A stretch of 21,153 nt of DNA from CAYINJ01 sp964364745 (GTDB lineage Bacteria; Patescibacteriota; Patescibacteriia; JACRDY01). This document shows, one piece after another, positions 1-6,865 of this stretch. The stretch covers positions 1 to 21,153 of the forward strand of contig CAYINJ010000009.1 of assembly GCA_964364745.1 (NCBI GenBank). Direction: 5' to 3'. Position 1 is the first letter of the stretch, and each line of letters starts with the position of its first letter. Both the position numbers and the translations under genes were made by a program. Below the pieces are notes generated by a model that saw only the letters and a program-made list of their open reading frames with translations, was not told the origin of the DNA and ran no database searches.

Positions 1-1280
1 GCTTTCGGTAACCGCTGGAGAGTTTCTCTTAAAATCGCTTCGGGAATGTTTAAAGCGTCGGCGAGCTGCTGGAGCCAGTGGTTTTGTTCCACGGCACTGG
101 CAATATCTCGAATGATCGGTAACAACTTGCCGACAATCTGTTTTTTCTGTTCGGGGTCATGTCGATCAGCTGGCGCGACTACGGTTTGCCAATAATAATC
201 CATCACGCCGACCGCGGCGGCGATCCGCTCCCGCCAGGCCGCGGCGGAATTTTTCCGAATGAAGCTGTCGGGGTCTTCGCCGCTGGGCATGGTTAACAGC
301 TTCACGGCCAGGCCGCCGCGCAGGGCAATGGCGACGCCTCGTTCGGCCGCTTTTTGACCGGCGGCATCTTGATCAAACGACAAGATGACAGTCGGCGCAT
401 AGCGTTTGATCAAGTTGACATGTTCTTCCGTCAACGCCGTGCCGCACGTCGCCACCACGGGTGTCACCCCGAACTGGTGGGAGGTAATGACATCGAGATT
501 GCCCTCGACCACCACGACGTATTTGCTCTCCCGGCTGGCGGTCTTGGCTTGGTCGAGGCCAAACAGCACTTGCCCTTTGTTAAATAATGGCGTCTGCGAC
601 GTGTTAATGTACTTGGCTTCGGTTGATTCTGGATCCAGGGCGCGACAAGAAAAAGCAATAACGTGACCGTGAACGTCGCGAATGGGAAACACCAGTCGAT
701 TCCGGAAGCGGTCATAGAACCCGCTGGCCTTTTCTCGCCGAATGGACAAGCCAGCCAAAAAAATCTCGTGCTCGCTATAACCTTTGCTCGCCAGAAATTT
801 ACTGGTCGTGTCCCACGAGTCCGGCGCGTAGCCGAGTTGCCAATTATCGACGGTCAGGTCATCCACGCCCCGTTTGACGAGATACTCGCGCGCCCCTCGG
901 GCCAGCTGTGAATCACGCAACACCCGATGAAAATATTGCGCTGCTAGGTTGTTGAGGTTCAAGAGCCGGGTGCGTTGGCTGGCAATCGATGGGTCTTCTT
1001 GCTTGATCGCCACGCCGGCGCGGTTAGCCAACAGGCGCAAAGCGTCAGGGAAGTCCAGCCCTTCGATTTTTTGGATAAATGTAAAAATATCACCACCTTC
1101 GCTACAGCCAAAGCAGTGCCAGATTTGCTTGTCGCGCGAGACCATGAACGACGGGGTTTTCTCGGCATGGAACGGACAGCGGCCCTTCCAGTTCGCCCCG
1201 CCGGGGGTTAGCTTAACGTACTCACCCACTAGATCCACGACGTCAATTTTGGCTTTAATTTCTTCAGTCGGAGCCGACAT
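1..1280 (-). CDS. dnaG: DNA primase DnaG (3' end outside window)
   Basis: DnaG makes the RNA primers for the replication fork. The frame opens at ATG 1280-1278 (protein begins MSAPTEEIKAKIDVVDLV) and stays open to base 1, so about 426 residues are visible and the C-terminal helicase-binding part lies outside. The N-terminal CHC2 zinc ribbon is complete: C35-x2-H38-x17-C56-x2-C59, ending WHCFGC. The catalytic core follows with YINTSQTPLFNKG. The TOPRIM domain shows the acidic motif VVVVEGNLDVI (E259) and the DxD pair in LSFDQDAAG (D303, D305). All metal-binding motifs expected of an active primase are present. The gene follows the cupredoxin gene on the same strand, with a hairpin between them, so it probably has its own promoter, but I see no convincing -10/-35 in the 40 bases before the start. 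The identification is secure. Confidence 0.97.
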   Translation of the reverse strand, partial: MSAPTEEIKAKIDVVDLVGEYVKLTPGGANWKGRCPFHAEKTPSFMVSRDKQIWHCFGCSEGGDIFTFIQKIEGLDFPDALRLLANRAGVAIKQEDPSIASQRTRLLNLNNLAAQYFHRVLRDSQLARGAREYLVKRGVDDLTVDNWQLGYAPDSWDTTSKFLASKGYSEHEIFLAGLSIRREKASGFYDRFRNRLVFPIRDVHGHVIAFSCRALDPESTEAKYINTSQTPLFNKGQVLFGLDQAKTASRESKYVVVVEGNLDVITSHQFGVTPVVATCGTALTEEHVNLIKRYAPTVILSFDQDAAGQKAAERGVAIALRGGLAVKLLTMPSGEDPDSFIRKNSAAAWRERIAAAVGVMDYYWQTVVAPADRHDPEQKKQIVGKLLPIIRDIASAVEQNHWLQQLADALNIPEAILRETLQRLPK

Positions 1281-1322
1281 ATAAATCATCACTAGCTTAG
1301 CGCACCACCCCCTAAAGAGCAA

Positions 1323-1346
1323 CCACCCCGGTCGGTGCCGGGGTGG
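1323..1346 (-). terminator. Hairpin after the cupredoxin gene
   Basis: A perfect 9-bp GC-rich stem (ccaccccgg / ccggggtgg, loop tcggtg) lies 25 bases past the cupredoxin stop codon and before dnaG. On the minus strand it is followed only by ttgctcttt rather than a clean T-run, so it is a weak intrinsic terminator or a processing/stability hairpin. Confidence 0.5.
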
Positions 1347-1370
1347 AGCGGGGGCAAGATTCTGACTAAA

Positions 1371-1958
1371 TTATTCCGTCACTTTCAGCGTGCCCCAGTG
1401 GCCTAACGCTCGGTGGCCGGGCGTGTTGCAGTAATAGACGAAATCACCTACTTGGTCAGCGGTAAACTCCACCACCACTTCCTGATTCAGCGGCGTGACG
1501 ACGTGAACGTTGAATTCATCAAGATTGAAATCATGACCGCCCTTGGTGTTAGTCACGACGATCCGCACCTTATCCCCTTTTTTCACGGCAATTTCTCTGA
1601 CTGAAAACTGGGGTTTAGGTTGACCGTCCACCAGTTCGTAAAAAGAGGTCATGGTAAAGCTTTTGACTTCGCCAACGGCCGCGCCGTTGTTGGCCGGAGT
1701 CGGGTCGGTCGGCAAACCAGCTTCGTTCGTCACGACTGGTTGGACCGGTTGCTCCCCGTTAACGGTTAAGCCGGGGGCCGGCATCGTCTGGCTAGTTAGT
1801 TGATCGTTGACCGTGTTATCCGGCTTGGCTGGTGACTGACTTAACCACCAAGCAAAAATTGCCACGATTATGACAACCAGGGCCACTAAAATCCAGCCAG
1901 CATAGTTCTTTGGGCCCGGCGGGGTGAGGAGAGGTGATTGACTGGGGGCATTTTCCAT
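1371..1958 (-). CDS. Membrane-anchored cupredoxin-domain protein
   Basis: A 195-residue protein with one N-terminal membrane helix (about residues 21-40, GWILVALVVIIVAIFAWW), a Pro/Asn/Thr-rich linker, and a C-terminal cupredoxin fold (about 100-195) that should face outside the membrane. Candidate type-1 copper ligands are H142 (KGGHDF), C177 and H182 (YYCNTPGH). The spacing C-x4-H-x4 is that of the rusticyanin/auracyanin type, but the axial position that normally holds Met is H187 (RALGHWG). The family carries electrons or binds copper; which applies here cannot be told. It stands alone with its own promoter (1987-2016) and a trailing hairpin (1323-1346). The start is ATG 1958, with a 5' leader of only about 20 bases and no strong Shine-Dalgarno. 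The fold is confident; the partner and role are unknown. Confidence 0.88.
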   Translation of the reverse strand: MENAPSQSPLLTPPGPKNYAGWILVALVVIIVAIFAWWLSQSPAKPDNTVNDQLTSQTMPAPGLTVNGEQPVQPVVTNEAGLPTDPTPANNGAAVGEVKSFTMTSFYELVDGQPKPQFSVREIAVKKGDKVRIVVTNTKGGHDFNLDEFNVHVVTPLNQEVVVEFTADQVGDFVYYCNTPGHRALGHWGTLKVTE

Positions 1959-1986
1959 AGGAAAAATTTAAGTTTTAGGTTTGTTT

Positions 1987-2016
1987 ATGATAGCATATTT
2001 TAAAAATATCCGACAA
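1987..2016 (-). promoter_or_regulatory. Predicted promoter of the cupredoxin gene
   Basis: On the minus strand TTGTCG (2016-2011) is followed after 18 bases by TATCAT (1992-1987), with an upstream TGC giving an extended -10. The start of transcription would be near 1980, about 20 bases before the ATG. Confidence 0.55.
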
Positions 2017-2092
2017 CGGCTGTTCCGCCGTTACTTATTTCTTAAACAATAATTGAACCAACTGACGAACTGCTAATAAATTAACAGGGGCC

Positions 2093-2137
2093 AAAAAAGA
2101 AAAGCCCGCCGTTCGCTGACGCTACTAGGCGGGCTTT
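2093..2137 (-). terminator. Intrinsic terminator of the 2159-2692 gene
   Basis: Read on the minus strand, a 10-bp perfect stem (aaagcccgcc / ggcgggcttt, at 2101-2110 and 2128-2137) is followed by cttttttgg. It starts 22 bases after the stop codon of the upstream gene. It is a standard Rho-independent terminator. Confidence 0.88.
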
Positions 2138-2158
2138 CATTGAGTGCGTGGTCGTATC

Positions 2159-2692
2159 TTATGTGCCGATCTGGCAGGGAACCAGCTGACCGTCGTCATT
2201 GAAATCAAACAGTGGCCTCAACATGAAATGGATATCCACCGCATCTTGTTCCAGCCGGCCATCCAGGCCATGACCAGGGCTGTAACCGAAATATGTGGTC
2301 CTGCACACCCGATAGAGCCGAAGCATTTTGCGGCCGCCATGCGCTGGGACTTGAGCTTCATAGATCCGTCGTAGCATGGCTAGCAATTTGTCTTTCTTTT
2401 CTGCCGACACCGTCGGGTCGAGGATGTCCTCAAATCGGACATCTGAATCACATTCTTCGAGACCGATGGTCGCAAATTCCTGGTGAGAATTGTCCCAAGA
2501 CCAACGACTCTCCAGCAGGTACTCGCTTGATCCTTTCCCAAGTGGCTGTGGCACTCCTTCGAAGGCCAATTGCATGATGGCCATCGTCCGGACCGGATCA
2601 ACCGATCCCTCGAGAATTCGGCGGAGCAGCTCCCAAACCTTTCGACTGATTTGACCTAAGAGATCGTCGGCGACAACGTGTTTCGTCGTCAT
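2159..2692 (-). CDS. Hypothetical protein, 177 aa
   Basis: I do not recognise this family. The product is soluble, with no signal peptide or membrane helix. The N-terminal third looks helical (DDLLGQISRKVWELLRRILEG), the middle is acidic (ECDSDVRFEDILDP), and the C-terminal half carries KKDKLLAMLRRIYEAQVPAHGGRKM. There is no metal-ligand cluster or nucleotide-binding motif. It is very probably real: it has a good Shine-Dalgarno (aaggggag, about 8 bases before ATG 2692), a clear promoter (TTGACT-17-TAGGAT) and its own terminator, so it is a monocistronic unit. The leader of about 70 bases contains two small hairpins (ctgg-gagaa-ccag and a ctgca/tgcag pair). Its isolation as an independently controlled gene suggests a regulated or accessory function. 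Confidence 0.75.
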   Translation of the reverse strand: MTTKHVVADDLLGQISRKVWELLRRILEGSVDPVRTMAIMQLAFEGVPQPLGKGSSEYLLESRWSWDNSHQEFATIGLEECDSDVRFEDILDPTVSAEKKDKLLAMLRRIYEAQVPAHGGRKMLRLYRVCRTTYFGYSPGHGLDGRLEQDAVDIHFMLRPLFDFNDDGQLVPCQIGT

Positions 2693-2769
2693 TTGACAAC
2701 TCCCCTTTCAAGGTTCGTTCATCGCTGCAGTATGCAGACGATGGTTGCTGGTTCTCCCAGTAACACTTC

Positions 2770-2798
2770 ATCCTACCACCGTCATAAATAAAAGTCAA
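2770..2798 (-). promoter_or_regulatory. Predicted promoter of the 2159-2692 gene
   Basis: TTGACT (2798-2793), a 17-base spacer, then TAGGAT (2775-2770) on the minus strand. The transcript would begin near 2763 and carry a leader of about 70 bases before the ATG. Confidence 0.6.
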
Positions 2799-2803
2799 AG
2801 ACG

Positions 2804-3301
2804 TTAATTGAACTGTGACTCGTCAGTCGTGGCAGCCGTTAAGCGATCTATTTCTGTCGGATCATTATTAACTTCAAACTGCTTAACTGGCGACGTCGTG
2901 ACGATCCGGTGATTGACAATGTCGCCATCACCAACCACCATGACATTTTCACCGCTGGCCGGTAGGCGTTGAATCTCTAAATGCGAACCTTGGCGAATCC
3001 AACCCCCCATGATGACCGACCCGCCAAAGGTCGAGCCATTGAGCCGGGCTCGCGTCGGCTCGGGAAAATGCTGGCCGCCTTCGATAATAATTTCGCCGGC
3101 GGCCGGATCCATTACTAAAATCTTATACTCGGTATTGCCGGTTCTCACCAATACCAACGTCTGGGCTGGTAGCTCTGCTATCTGCACGCCGGCACGGCTA
3201 AGGGTTGACTCGATCTTGCCTACCAGTCCCGGGGCTAGGGGTGAGCTGTCGGGATTATCCAATGGCGGTTGATCGGAAAGTGGCTCTTGTTCTTCAAACA
3301 T
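2804..3301 (-). CDS. Hypothetical protein, 165 aa
   Basis: Not assigned to a family. The N-terminus is acidic and Pro/Ser-rich (residues 1-25), so probably disordered. Residues 27-140 read as alternating short beta strands (TLVLVRTGNTEYKILVMDP, AGEIIIEGG, SVIMGGWIRQGSHLEI, ENVMVVGDGDIVNHRIVTTSP), suggesting a small beta-barrel or beta-roll. The tail is Thr/Asp/Asn-rich. There is no signal peptide, membrane helix or cysteine. It lies just downstream of tRNA-Ser on the same strand, so it may be reached by read-through from the tRNA/GIY-YIG transcript. The start is ATG 3301, with no strong Shine-Dalgarno. The length and smooth codon use argue that it is real; the function is unknown. Confidence 0.7.
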   Translation of the reverse strand: MFEEQEPLSDQPPLDNPDSSPLAPGLVGKIESTLSRAGVQIAELPAQTLVLVRTGNTEYKILVMDPAAGEIIIEGGQHFPEPTRARLNGSTFGGSVIMGGWIRQGSHLEIQRLPASGENVMVVGDGDIVNHRIVTTSPVKQFEVNNDPTEIDRLTAATTDESQFN

Positions 3302-3350
3302 ACGAAGTGGGGTTGATTAAAAAAGTTTAAGTTGGAAATTAAGTCCACAG

Positions 3351-3435
3351 CGGAGGGAGCGAGATTCGAACTCGCGAACCCTTTCGGATTACTCGCTTTC
3401 CAAGCGAGCGCACTCGACCACTATGCGATCCCTCC
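3351..3435 (-). tRNA. tRNA-Ser(GGA)
   Basis: An 85-nt tRNA on the minus strand. The acceptor stem GGAGGGA pairs with TCCCTCC and the discriminator is G. The anticodon arm CTCGC-TTGGAAA-GCGAG gives anticodon GGA. There is a long class-II variable arm, as expected for serine, and a T-arm GCGAG-TTCGAAT-CTCGC. The 3' CCA is not encoded (GCTG follows the last stem base), so it must be added after transcription. The 5' 28 nt plus 12 bases upstream are repeated, in broken form, at 3704-3785. The stop codon of the GIY-YIG gene lies only one base before the tRNA 5' end, so both are probably on one transcript. Confidence 0.97.
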
Positions 3436-3447
3436 GCTACGAACTCA
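3408..3447. repeat. 40-bp direct repeat, intact copy (tRNA-Ser 5' end)
   Basis: This segment covers nucleotides 1-28 of tRNA-Ser and 12 bases upstream of it. It recurs at 3704-3785 in the same orientation, split into three perfectly matching blocks of 5, 9 and 26 bases by two 21-bp inserts. The two copies bracket the GIY-YIG gene. Confidence 0.93.
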
Positions 3448-3691
3448 TTTGATTTATTAAAAGCTTTTTAAATGCTTCACCGCCCTTATACTGTTTGATT
3501 GTTTTCTCTCGCTGATAAGCCGCAGCTGCATCTGAAAATTCTTCAACGTATACTAATTCAAGAGGCCGACGAGCTTTTAATGATTTAGTCCGACCGGCAT
3601 TATGGTCTTTGATTCTATTATTAAGATCGGAGGTACATCCTATATAATACCCATTATCTATCAAACTTTTTAGAATATAAACGAAATACAT
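3437..3691 (-). CDS. Small GIY-YIG nuclease-domain protein
   Basis: A stand-alone single-domain GIY-YIG protein of the UPF0213/YhbQ type, 84 residues from the preferred start. The hallmark motifs are present: VYI (4-6) and YYIG (15-18), R26 in the DLNNRIKDH segment, and Glu62 in YQREKTIKQ, the metal-binding residue. These are the active-site residues of the fold, so the protein may cut DNA. I chose ATG 3691 because members usually begin M-x-x-VYILKS. A second in-frame ATG at 3709 adds six residues, but its T belongs to a palindromic insert. The gene is clearly more AT-rich than its neighbours and lies between two copies of a tRNA-Ser-derived repeat, which suggests arrival by insertion next to the tRNA. 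Its stop codon is inside the repeat. The substrate is unknown. Confidence 0.9.
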   Translation of the reverse strand: MYFVYILKSLIDNGYYIGCTSDLNNRIKDHNAGRTKSLKARRPLELVYVEEFSDAAAAYQREKTIKQYKGGEAFKKLLINQMSS

Positions 3692-3708
3692 ATATTCCAG
3701 CTCGCGCA

Positions 3709-3729
3709 TCCCGCCGCTGGCGGGACAGG
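3709..3729. repeat. 21-bp palindromic insert in tRNA-Ser remnant
   Basis: The hairpin tcccgcc-gct-ggcggga is followed by the tail cagg. The same plan (stem, three-base loop, tail cagg) is seen in reverse orientation at 15214-15232. Confidence 0.88.
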
Positions 3730-3738
3730 CTCGACCAC

Positions 3739-3759
3739 GCTCCCCCGCCGAAGGCGGGG
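3739..3759. repeat. Second 21-bp palindromic insert in tRNA-Ser remnant
   Basis: The leading gct is followed by the hairpin ccccgcc-gaa-ggcgggg. It separates two blocks that are contiguous in the intact tRNA-Ser. Confidence 0.88.
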
Positions 3760-3798
3760 TATGCGATCCCTCCGCTACGAACTCAACGCGCGGGCATT

Positions 3799-4959
3799 CT
3801 ACTCAATTGAATCGGTTTTGGCAACTCGTCGCTTGGTGGCTGGTTTGATCGCCGGGATGACGATTGGTGGTTGAGGCACGAAGCGATTCCGCAGCCGGGC
3901 GGCGACGAGCGCGCCGCCGCCAATTACTAGCCCTAGCAATAGGCCGAGCGCGCCATTGAGCCACTGATACCACGGCACGGTCATGGTGGTTCGGCCCCGC
4001 CAGACATTGCGCTCGGCATCTTCAACGGCTACTTGCACCTGATACGTTCCGGGTCGGCGGAATCGGTGGGCGGGCAGGCGGTCAACTGATTGGCCGCCGT
4101 CACCAAAATCCCAGGTGTAGAGAAACTGATTCGCCGTCTCGACCGGTCGATCGGTGGAAAACGCGTATTTCCCCCAGGACATTGATCGGCCAGTGATGGC
4201 CACGGCCGACCACTGACTATTATCTGCCAGCTGATCAGCTGGGGTTTTAATCGTACCGCTGACCGAGATCTCTTCACTAGTGGCAGCGGCATCTGTCGTC
4301 GCTGGCCCCGCCACAGGCGGGGCTGATCGCGCCGGTGGCGCCACGGTTGGTGGCGGAACTTCTGTAATCACGGCTACTGTGGGCGCCTCTTCCTGCCACC
4401 TCTGCTGGTCCAGCGGAAAGAGGTCAGCGCCATCTTTGCGTCCATCACCATCAGTGTCGGCGACCAGCGGGTCAGTGCCTTTGGCTTGTTCGTCGTTATC
4501 CGACAGGTCGTCATTGTCATCGTCAGGATCGCTGGTGTTGCCGATACCGTCACGGTCGGTGTCGATGTCTGGTGTAATCACGGCGGTCTGTTCGTAGTTA
4601 TTGTCCAAGACCTGATCGTTGACACCGCCGGTCATAATAATTTGGACTTGGATATTAAACGCGCCGCTGGGTACGGTAAACTCAATCCAGGCATCATCAT
4701 AGGTGCCGGTTAAAATAGAAATTTCTTGGGAGGTGCCAATGACGTTACCGCCCATCAAGAATGTCGCATAACCTTTGGCGTCTTCGGTGCCATAGTTATG
4801 AATCCGGGCAATGACATTCATTGTTTTGTCGACCAGCACCTGACCACCACTTAAGCGAATGTCACTTTGTTTGATCCCAAAATCGTACTTGACCGCGGCC
4901 CAGCTAGAAACCGGCCAGAGTAACGCCAGTAGACAGCCAATAATGATCAGACGACGCAT
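3799..4959 (-). CDS. Secreted/anchored surface protein with calcium-binding repeats and a PKD domain
   Basis: 386 residues. The order is: signal peptide (1-21, cleavage likely after SSWA); a CARDB-like beta domain (about 25-128, with NVIARIHNYGTEDA and DNNYEQTAVI); thrombospondin type-3-like Asp-rich repeats (132-183, DTDRDGIGN, DPDDDNDD, DTDGDGRKDGADLFP) that should bind calcium; a Pro/Ala-rich linker (190-225); a PKD domain (about 230-328, with WDFGDG at 283-288); a membrane helix (334-354); and a short basic cytoplasmic tail. This is a cell-surface stalk protein anchored at its C-terminus, plausibly for adhesion or cell-cell contact. It is the last protein gene of the cluster starting at 9809 and follows its neighbour by 5 bases. 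A palindrome of the family found in the tRNA remnants lies in frame in the linker codons 213-218. Confidence 0.85.
   Translation of the reverse strand: MRRLIIIGCLLALLWPVSSWAAVKYDFGIKQSDIRLSGGQVLVDKTMNVIARIHNYGTEDAKGYATFLMGGNVIGTSQEISILTGTYDDAWIEFTVPSGAFNIQVQIIMTGGVNDQVLDNNYEQTAVITPDIDTDRDGIGNTSDPDDDNDDLSDNDEQAKGTDPLVADTDGDGRKDGADLFPLDQQRWQEEAPTVAVITEVPPPTVAPPARSAPPVAGPATTDAAATSEEISVSGTIKTPADQLADNSQWSAVAITGRSMSWGKYAFSTDRPVETANQFLYTWDFGDGGQSVDRLPAHRFRRPGTYQVQVAVEDAERNVWRGRTTMTVPWYQWLNGALGLLLGLVIGGGALVAARLRNRFVPQPPIVIPAIKPATKRRVAKTDSIE
4306..4322. repeat. GC-rich palindrome inside the surface-protein gene
   Basis: The hairpin ccccgcc-aca-ggcgggg lies in codons for residues 213-218 (APPVAG) of the Pro-rich linker. 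Read on the minus strand it contains the same 13-base core, ccgcctgtggcgg, as the insert at 15214-15232 on the plus strand. Confidence 0.75.
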
Positions 4960-4964
4960 ACGGT

Positions 4965-5402
4965 TTAGAGCGCTCGCAGGAGCTTGAGAGTTTGTTTAAA
5001 TGTGGTCACGGCCGTTCGCGCGGTGCGGACATCGAGTTGATACAGCGGCTCATGGGCGATCCGATTCCGAACAATATGCGCCGGCCAGACCTGACGCAAG
5101 GCCGGATAGGTGTAACTGCCCGCGCGAATTCGTTCGCCGAAATCCTTGCCCGGCAGGCCTAAGCTTTTCAAAGTATAGTCCACCAGCTTATCGGCTTCCA
5201 TCACTGCCAGTTTATACGCCGCCGGTGAGTTTTGGTTCATCAGTTGCTCAACCTCTTGCCATTGTTTGGCTATGGTCTGGCGAGAGAACCCCTCCAGCGC
5301 TGACCGCCGGCGACTGGCTAGTCGCCAGGTAATCGCTCCCACCACGATCACAACGACCGCGCCGACCATCGCCCAGTCCATTGGTTCAAAAGTAATCGAC
5401 AT
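4965..5402 (-). CDS. Membrane-anchored HEPN-like helical protein
   Basis: 145 residues: one N-terminal membrane helix (about 10-28) with positive residues after it (RLASRRR), then a cytoplasmic all-helical domain (40-145). The segment IVRNRIAHEP (R112-x4-H117) matches the R-x4-6-H signature of HEPN domains, and the flanking helices (AVMEADKLVDYTLKSLG; RTARTAVTTFKQTLKLL) are spaced as in HEPN/DUF4145-like proteins. Many HEPN proteins are RNases in toxin or defence systems, but others are non-catalytic. There is no MNT nucleotidyltransferase or antitoxin gene nearby. It sits 3 bases after gatA and 5 bases before the surface-protein gene, inside the housekeeping cluster, which suggests a constitutive cellular role. 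The fold call is by motif only. Confidence 0.7.
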   Translation of the reverse strand: MSITFEPMDWAMVGAVVVIVVGAITWRLASRRRSALEGFSRQTIAKQWQEVEQLMNQNSPAAYKLAVMEADKLVDYTLKSLGLPGKDFGERIRAGSYTYPALRQVWPAHIVRNRIAHEPLYQLDVRTARTAVTTFKQTLKLLRAL

Positions 5403-5405
5403 AGC

Positions 5406-6863
5406 TTAGAGCTGCGGCCGTTCCAAGTGCCACTCACTAACTCGTTGATACGCATCCGCCACGCGTAAGATGATGTCTTCCCGCAATCGCCGTCCGATCA
5501 ACTGCAGACCGACCGGCAAGTGACCAGCAAACCCCACCGGCAGAGAAATAGCGGGCAAGCCGGCGATACTGGCCAAGCCCATATAGATATCCTCCAGATA
5601 CATGGCCAATGGATCATTAACTTTTTCACCGAGGGGAAAAGCCACGTGCGGCGCGGTCGGCGTCAGCAGCAGGTCAACTTCGGACAATACGCGGTCCACT
5701 TCCCGCGTGATGACCGTGCGCACTTTTTGGGCCTGGAGATAATAGGCGTCATAGTACCCCGCAGAAAGCGCGTAAGTCCCAAGCATAATGCGGCGCTTGG
5801 CTTCCGGGCCAAAACCTTCGCCCCGGGTCTGACTATACAGTTCAAACAAATTGTCGGCGGCATCACTGTGGTGACCAAACCGAATGCCATCGTACCGGGC
5901 CAAGTTAGCTGAAATTTCTGACGGGGTAATCACATAATAGACCGCGATCGATTGTTGGCTGTGTGGCAGCGACACTTCCCGCACCGTCGCCCCCAGTCGT
6001 TCCAGCACTGTGACGGCCGCTTGGACCAGTTGCTCAACTTCCGCCGTCAGTCCGTTAGCAAAAAATTCTTTGGGCAAACCAATGGTAATGTCACTGACGT
6101 CACCGGACAATGAAGCCCGATAATCAGCGACTGGCTCTGGTAGTGAGGTGGCGTCGTTGGCGTCTGGCCCGGCCATGGCCTGCAACATGATGGCCGCATC
6201 GGTCACGGTTTTGGTAATTGGACCGGGCACGTCGGTTGATGATGTCATTGATAACAATCCATAGCGCGAACAACGGCCATAAGTTGGTTTCAATCCGACG
6301 ACGCCACAGAAGCCGGCCGGATAACGAATTGATCCACCGGTGTCTGTGCCTAGCGCCGCGATCGATTGATCCGCGGCCACCGCGGCCGCGGATCCACCGG
6401 AGGATCCACCCGGCACGCGCGTCAAATCCCAGGGGTTGTGCGTCGGGCCAAAGGCCGAGTTTTCAGTGCTGGCGCCATGGGCAAACTCGTCTAAGTTGGT
6501 TTTGCCTAAGATGACCGCGCCGGCTTGTTTCAATTTAGCGATCACCGTCGCGTCATATGGTGACTGATAGTGCTCCAAGATTTTTGACGCCGCCGTGGTG
6601 TGGCCTTCGGTCGTCGCGATAATATCTTTGCCCGCCAATGGAATACCGTTGAGGGGAGAAGTTTCTTCGCTTGTCCGGAATCGAACGTCAGCCGCGGCGG
6701 CTTGGGCTAGCGCCGTGGCTTCAGTTATTTCTAAAAACGCGTGCAGTTGTTTATCAGTGCGGTTGATCCGCTCTAGGCAGGCGCGAGTCAATTCCACGGC
6801 GCTGAACTCTTTCCGCCGTAAACCAGCCGCCGCCGCTTGAATAGTCAATTGGTGTAACTCCAT
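5406..6863 (-). CDS. gatA: Glutamyl-tRNA(Gln)/aspartyl-tRNA(Asn) amidotransferase subunit A
   Basis: The glutaminase/amidase subunit of GatCAB, which releases ammonia from glutamine and passes it to GatB to convert Glu-tRNA(Gln) to Gln-tRNA(Gln), and/or Asp-tRNA(Asn) to Asn-tRNA(Asn). At 485 residues it is of normal length. The amidase-signature triad is intact: K79 (PLAGKDI), S154 in GGSSGGSAAAVAA, and S178 in GTDTGGSIRYPA. The start ATG is 2 bases after the gatC stop, so the two are translationally coupled. gatB is not in the window. The presence of tRNA-Gln at 15064 fits use of this indirect charging route, although whether a GlnRS also exists cannot be seen here. The call is secure. Confidence 0.98.
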   Translation of the reverse strand: MELHQLTIQAAAAGLRRKEFSAVELTRACLERINRTDKQLHAFLEITEATALAQAAAADVRFRTSEETSPLNGIPLAGKDIIATTEGHTTAASKILEHYQSPYDATVIAKLKQAGAVILGKTNLDEFAHGASTENSAFGPTHNPWDLTRVPGGSSGGSAAAVAADQSIAALGTDTGGSIRYPAGFCGVVGLKPTYGRCSRYGLLSMTSSTDVPGPITKTVTDAAIMLQAMAGPDANDATSLPEPVADYRASLSGDVSDITIGLPKEFFANGLTAEVEQLVQAAVTVLERLGATVREVSLPHSQQSIAVYYVITPSEISANLARYDGIRFGHHSDAADNLFELYSQTRGEGFGPEAKRRIMLGTYALSAGYYDAYYLQAQKVRTVITREVDRVLSEVDLLLTPTAPHVAFPLGEKVNDPLAMYLEDIYMGLASIAGLPAISLPVGFAGHLPVGLQLIGRRLREDIILRVADAYQRVSEWHLERPQL

Positions 6864-6865
6864 AC

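Larger units (their letters stand above)
3704..3785 (-). pseudogene. tRNA-Ser 5'-half remnant split by two palindromes
   Basis: The blocks 3704-3708 (gcgca), 3730-3738 (ctcgaccac) and 3760-3785 (26 bases), joined end to end, equal the intact 3408-3447 segment base for base (40 of 40). The intervening DNA is two inserts of exactly 21 bp. The remnant lacks the 3' half of the tRNA and cannot function. Confidence 0.9.

Noticed and set aside
4965..5402. A HEPN/MNT toxin-antitoxin pair.
   Set aside because: There is no nucleotidyltransferase or antitoxin-like gene beside it; both neighbours are clearly gatA and a surface protein.
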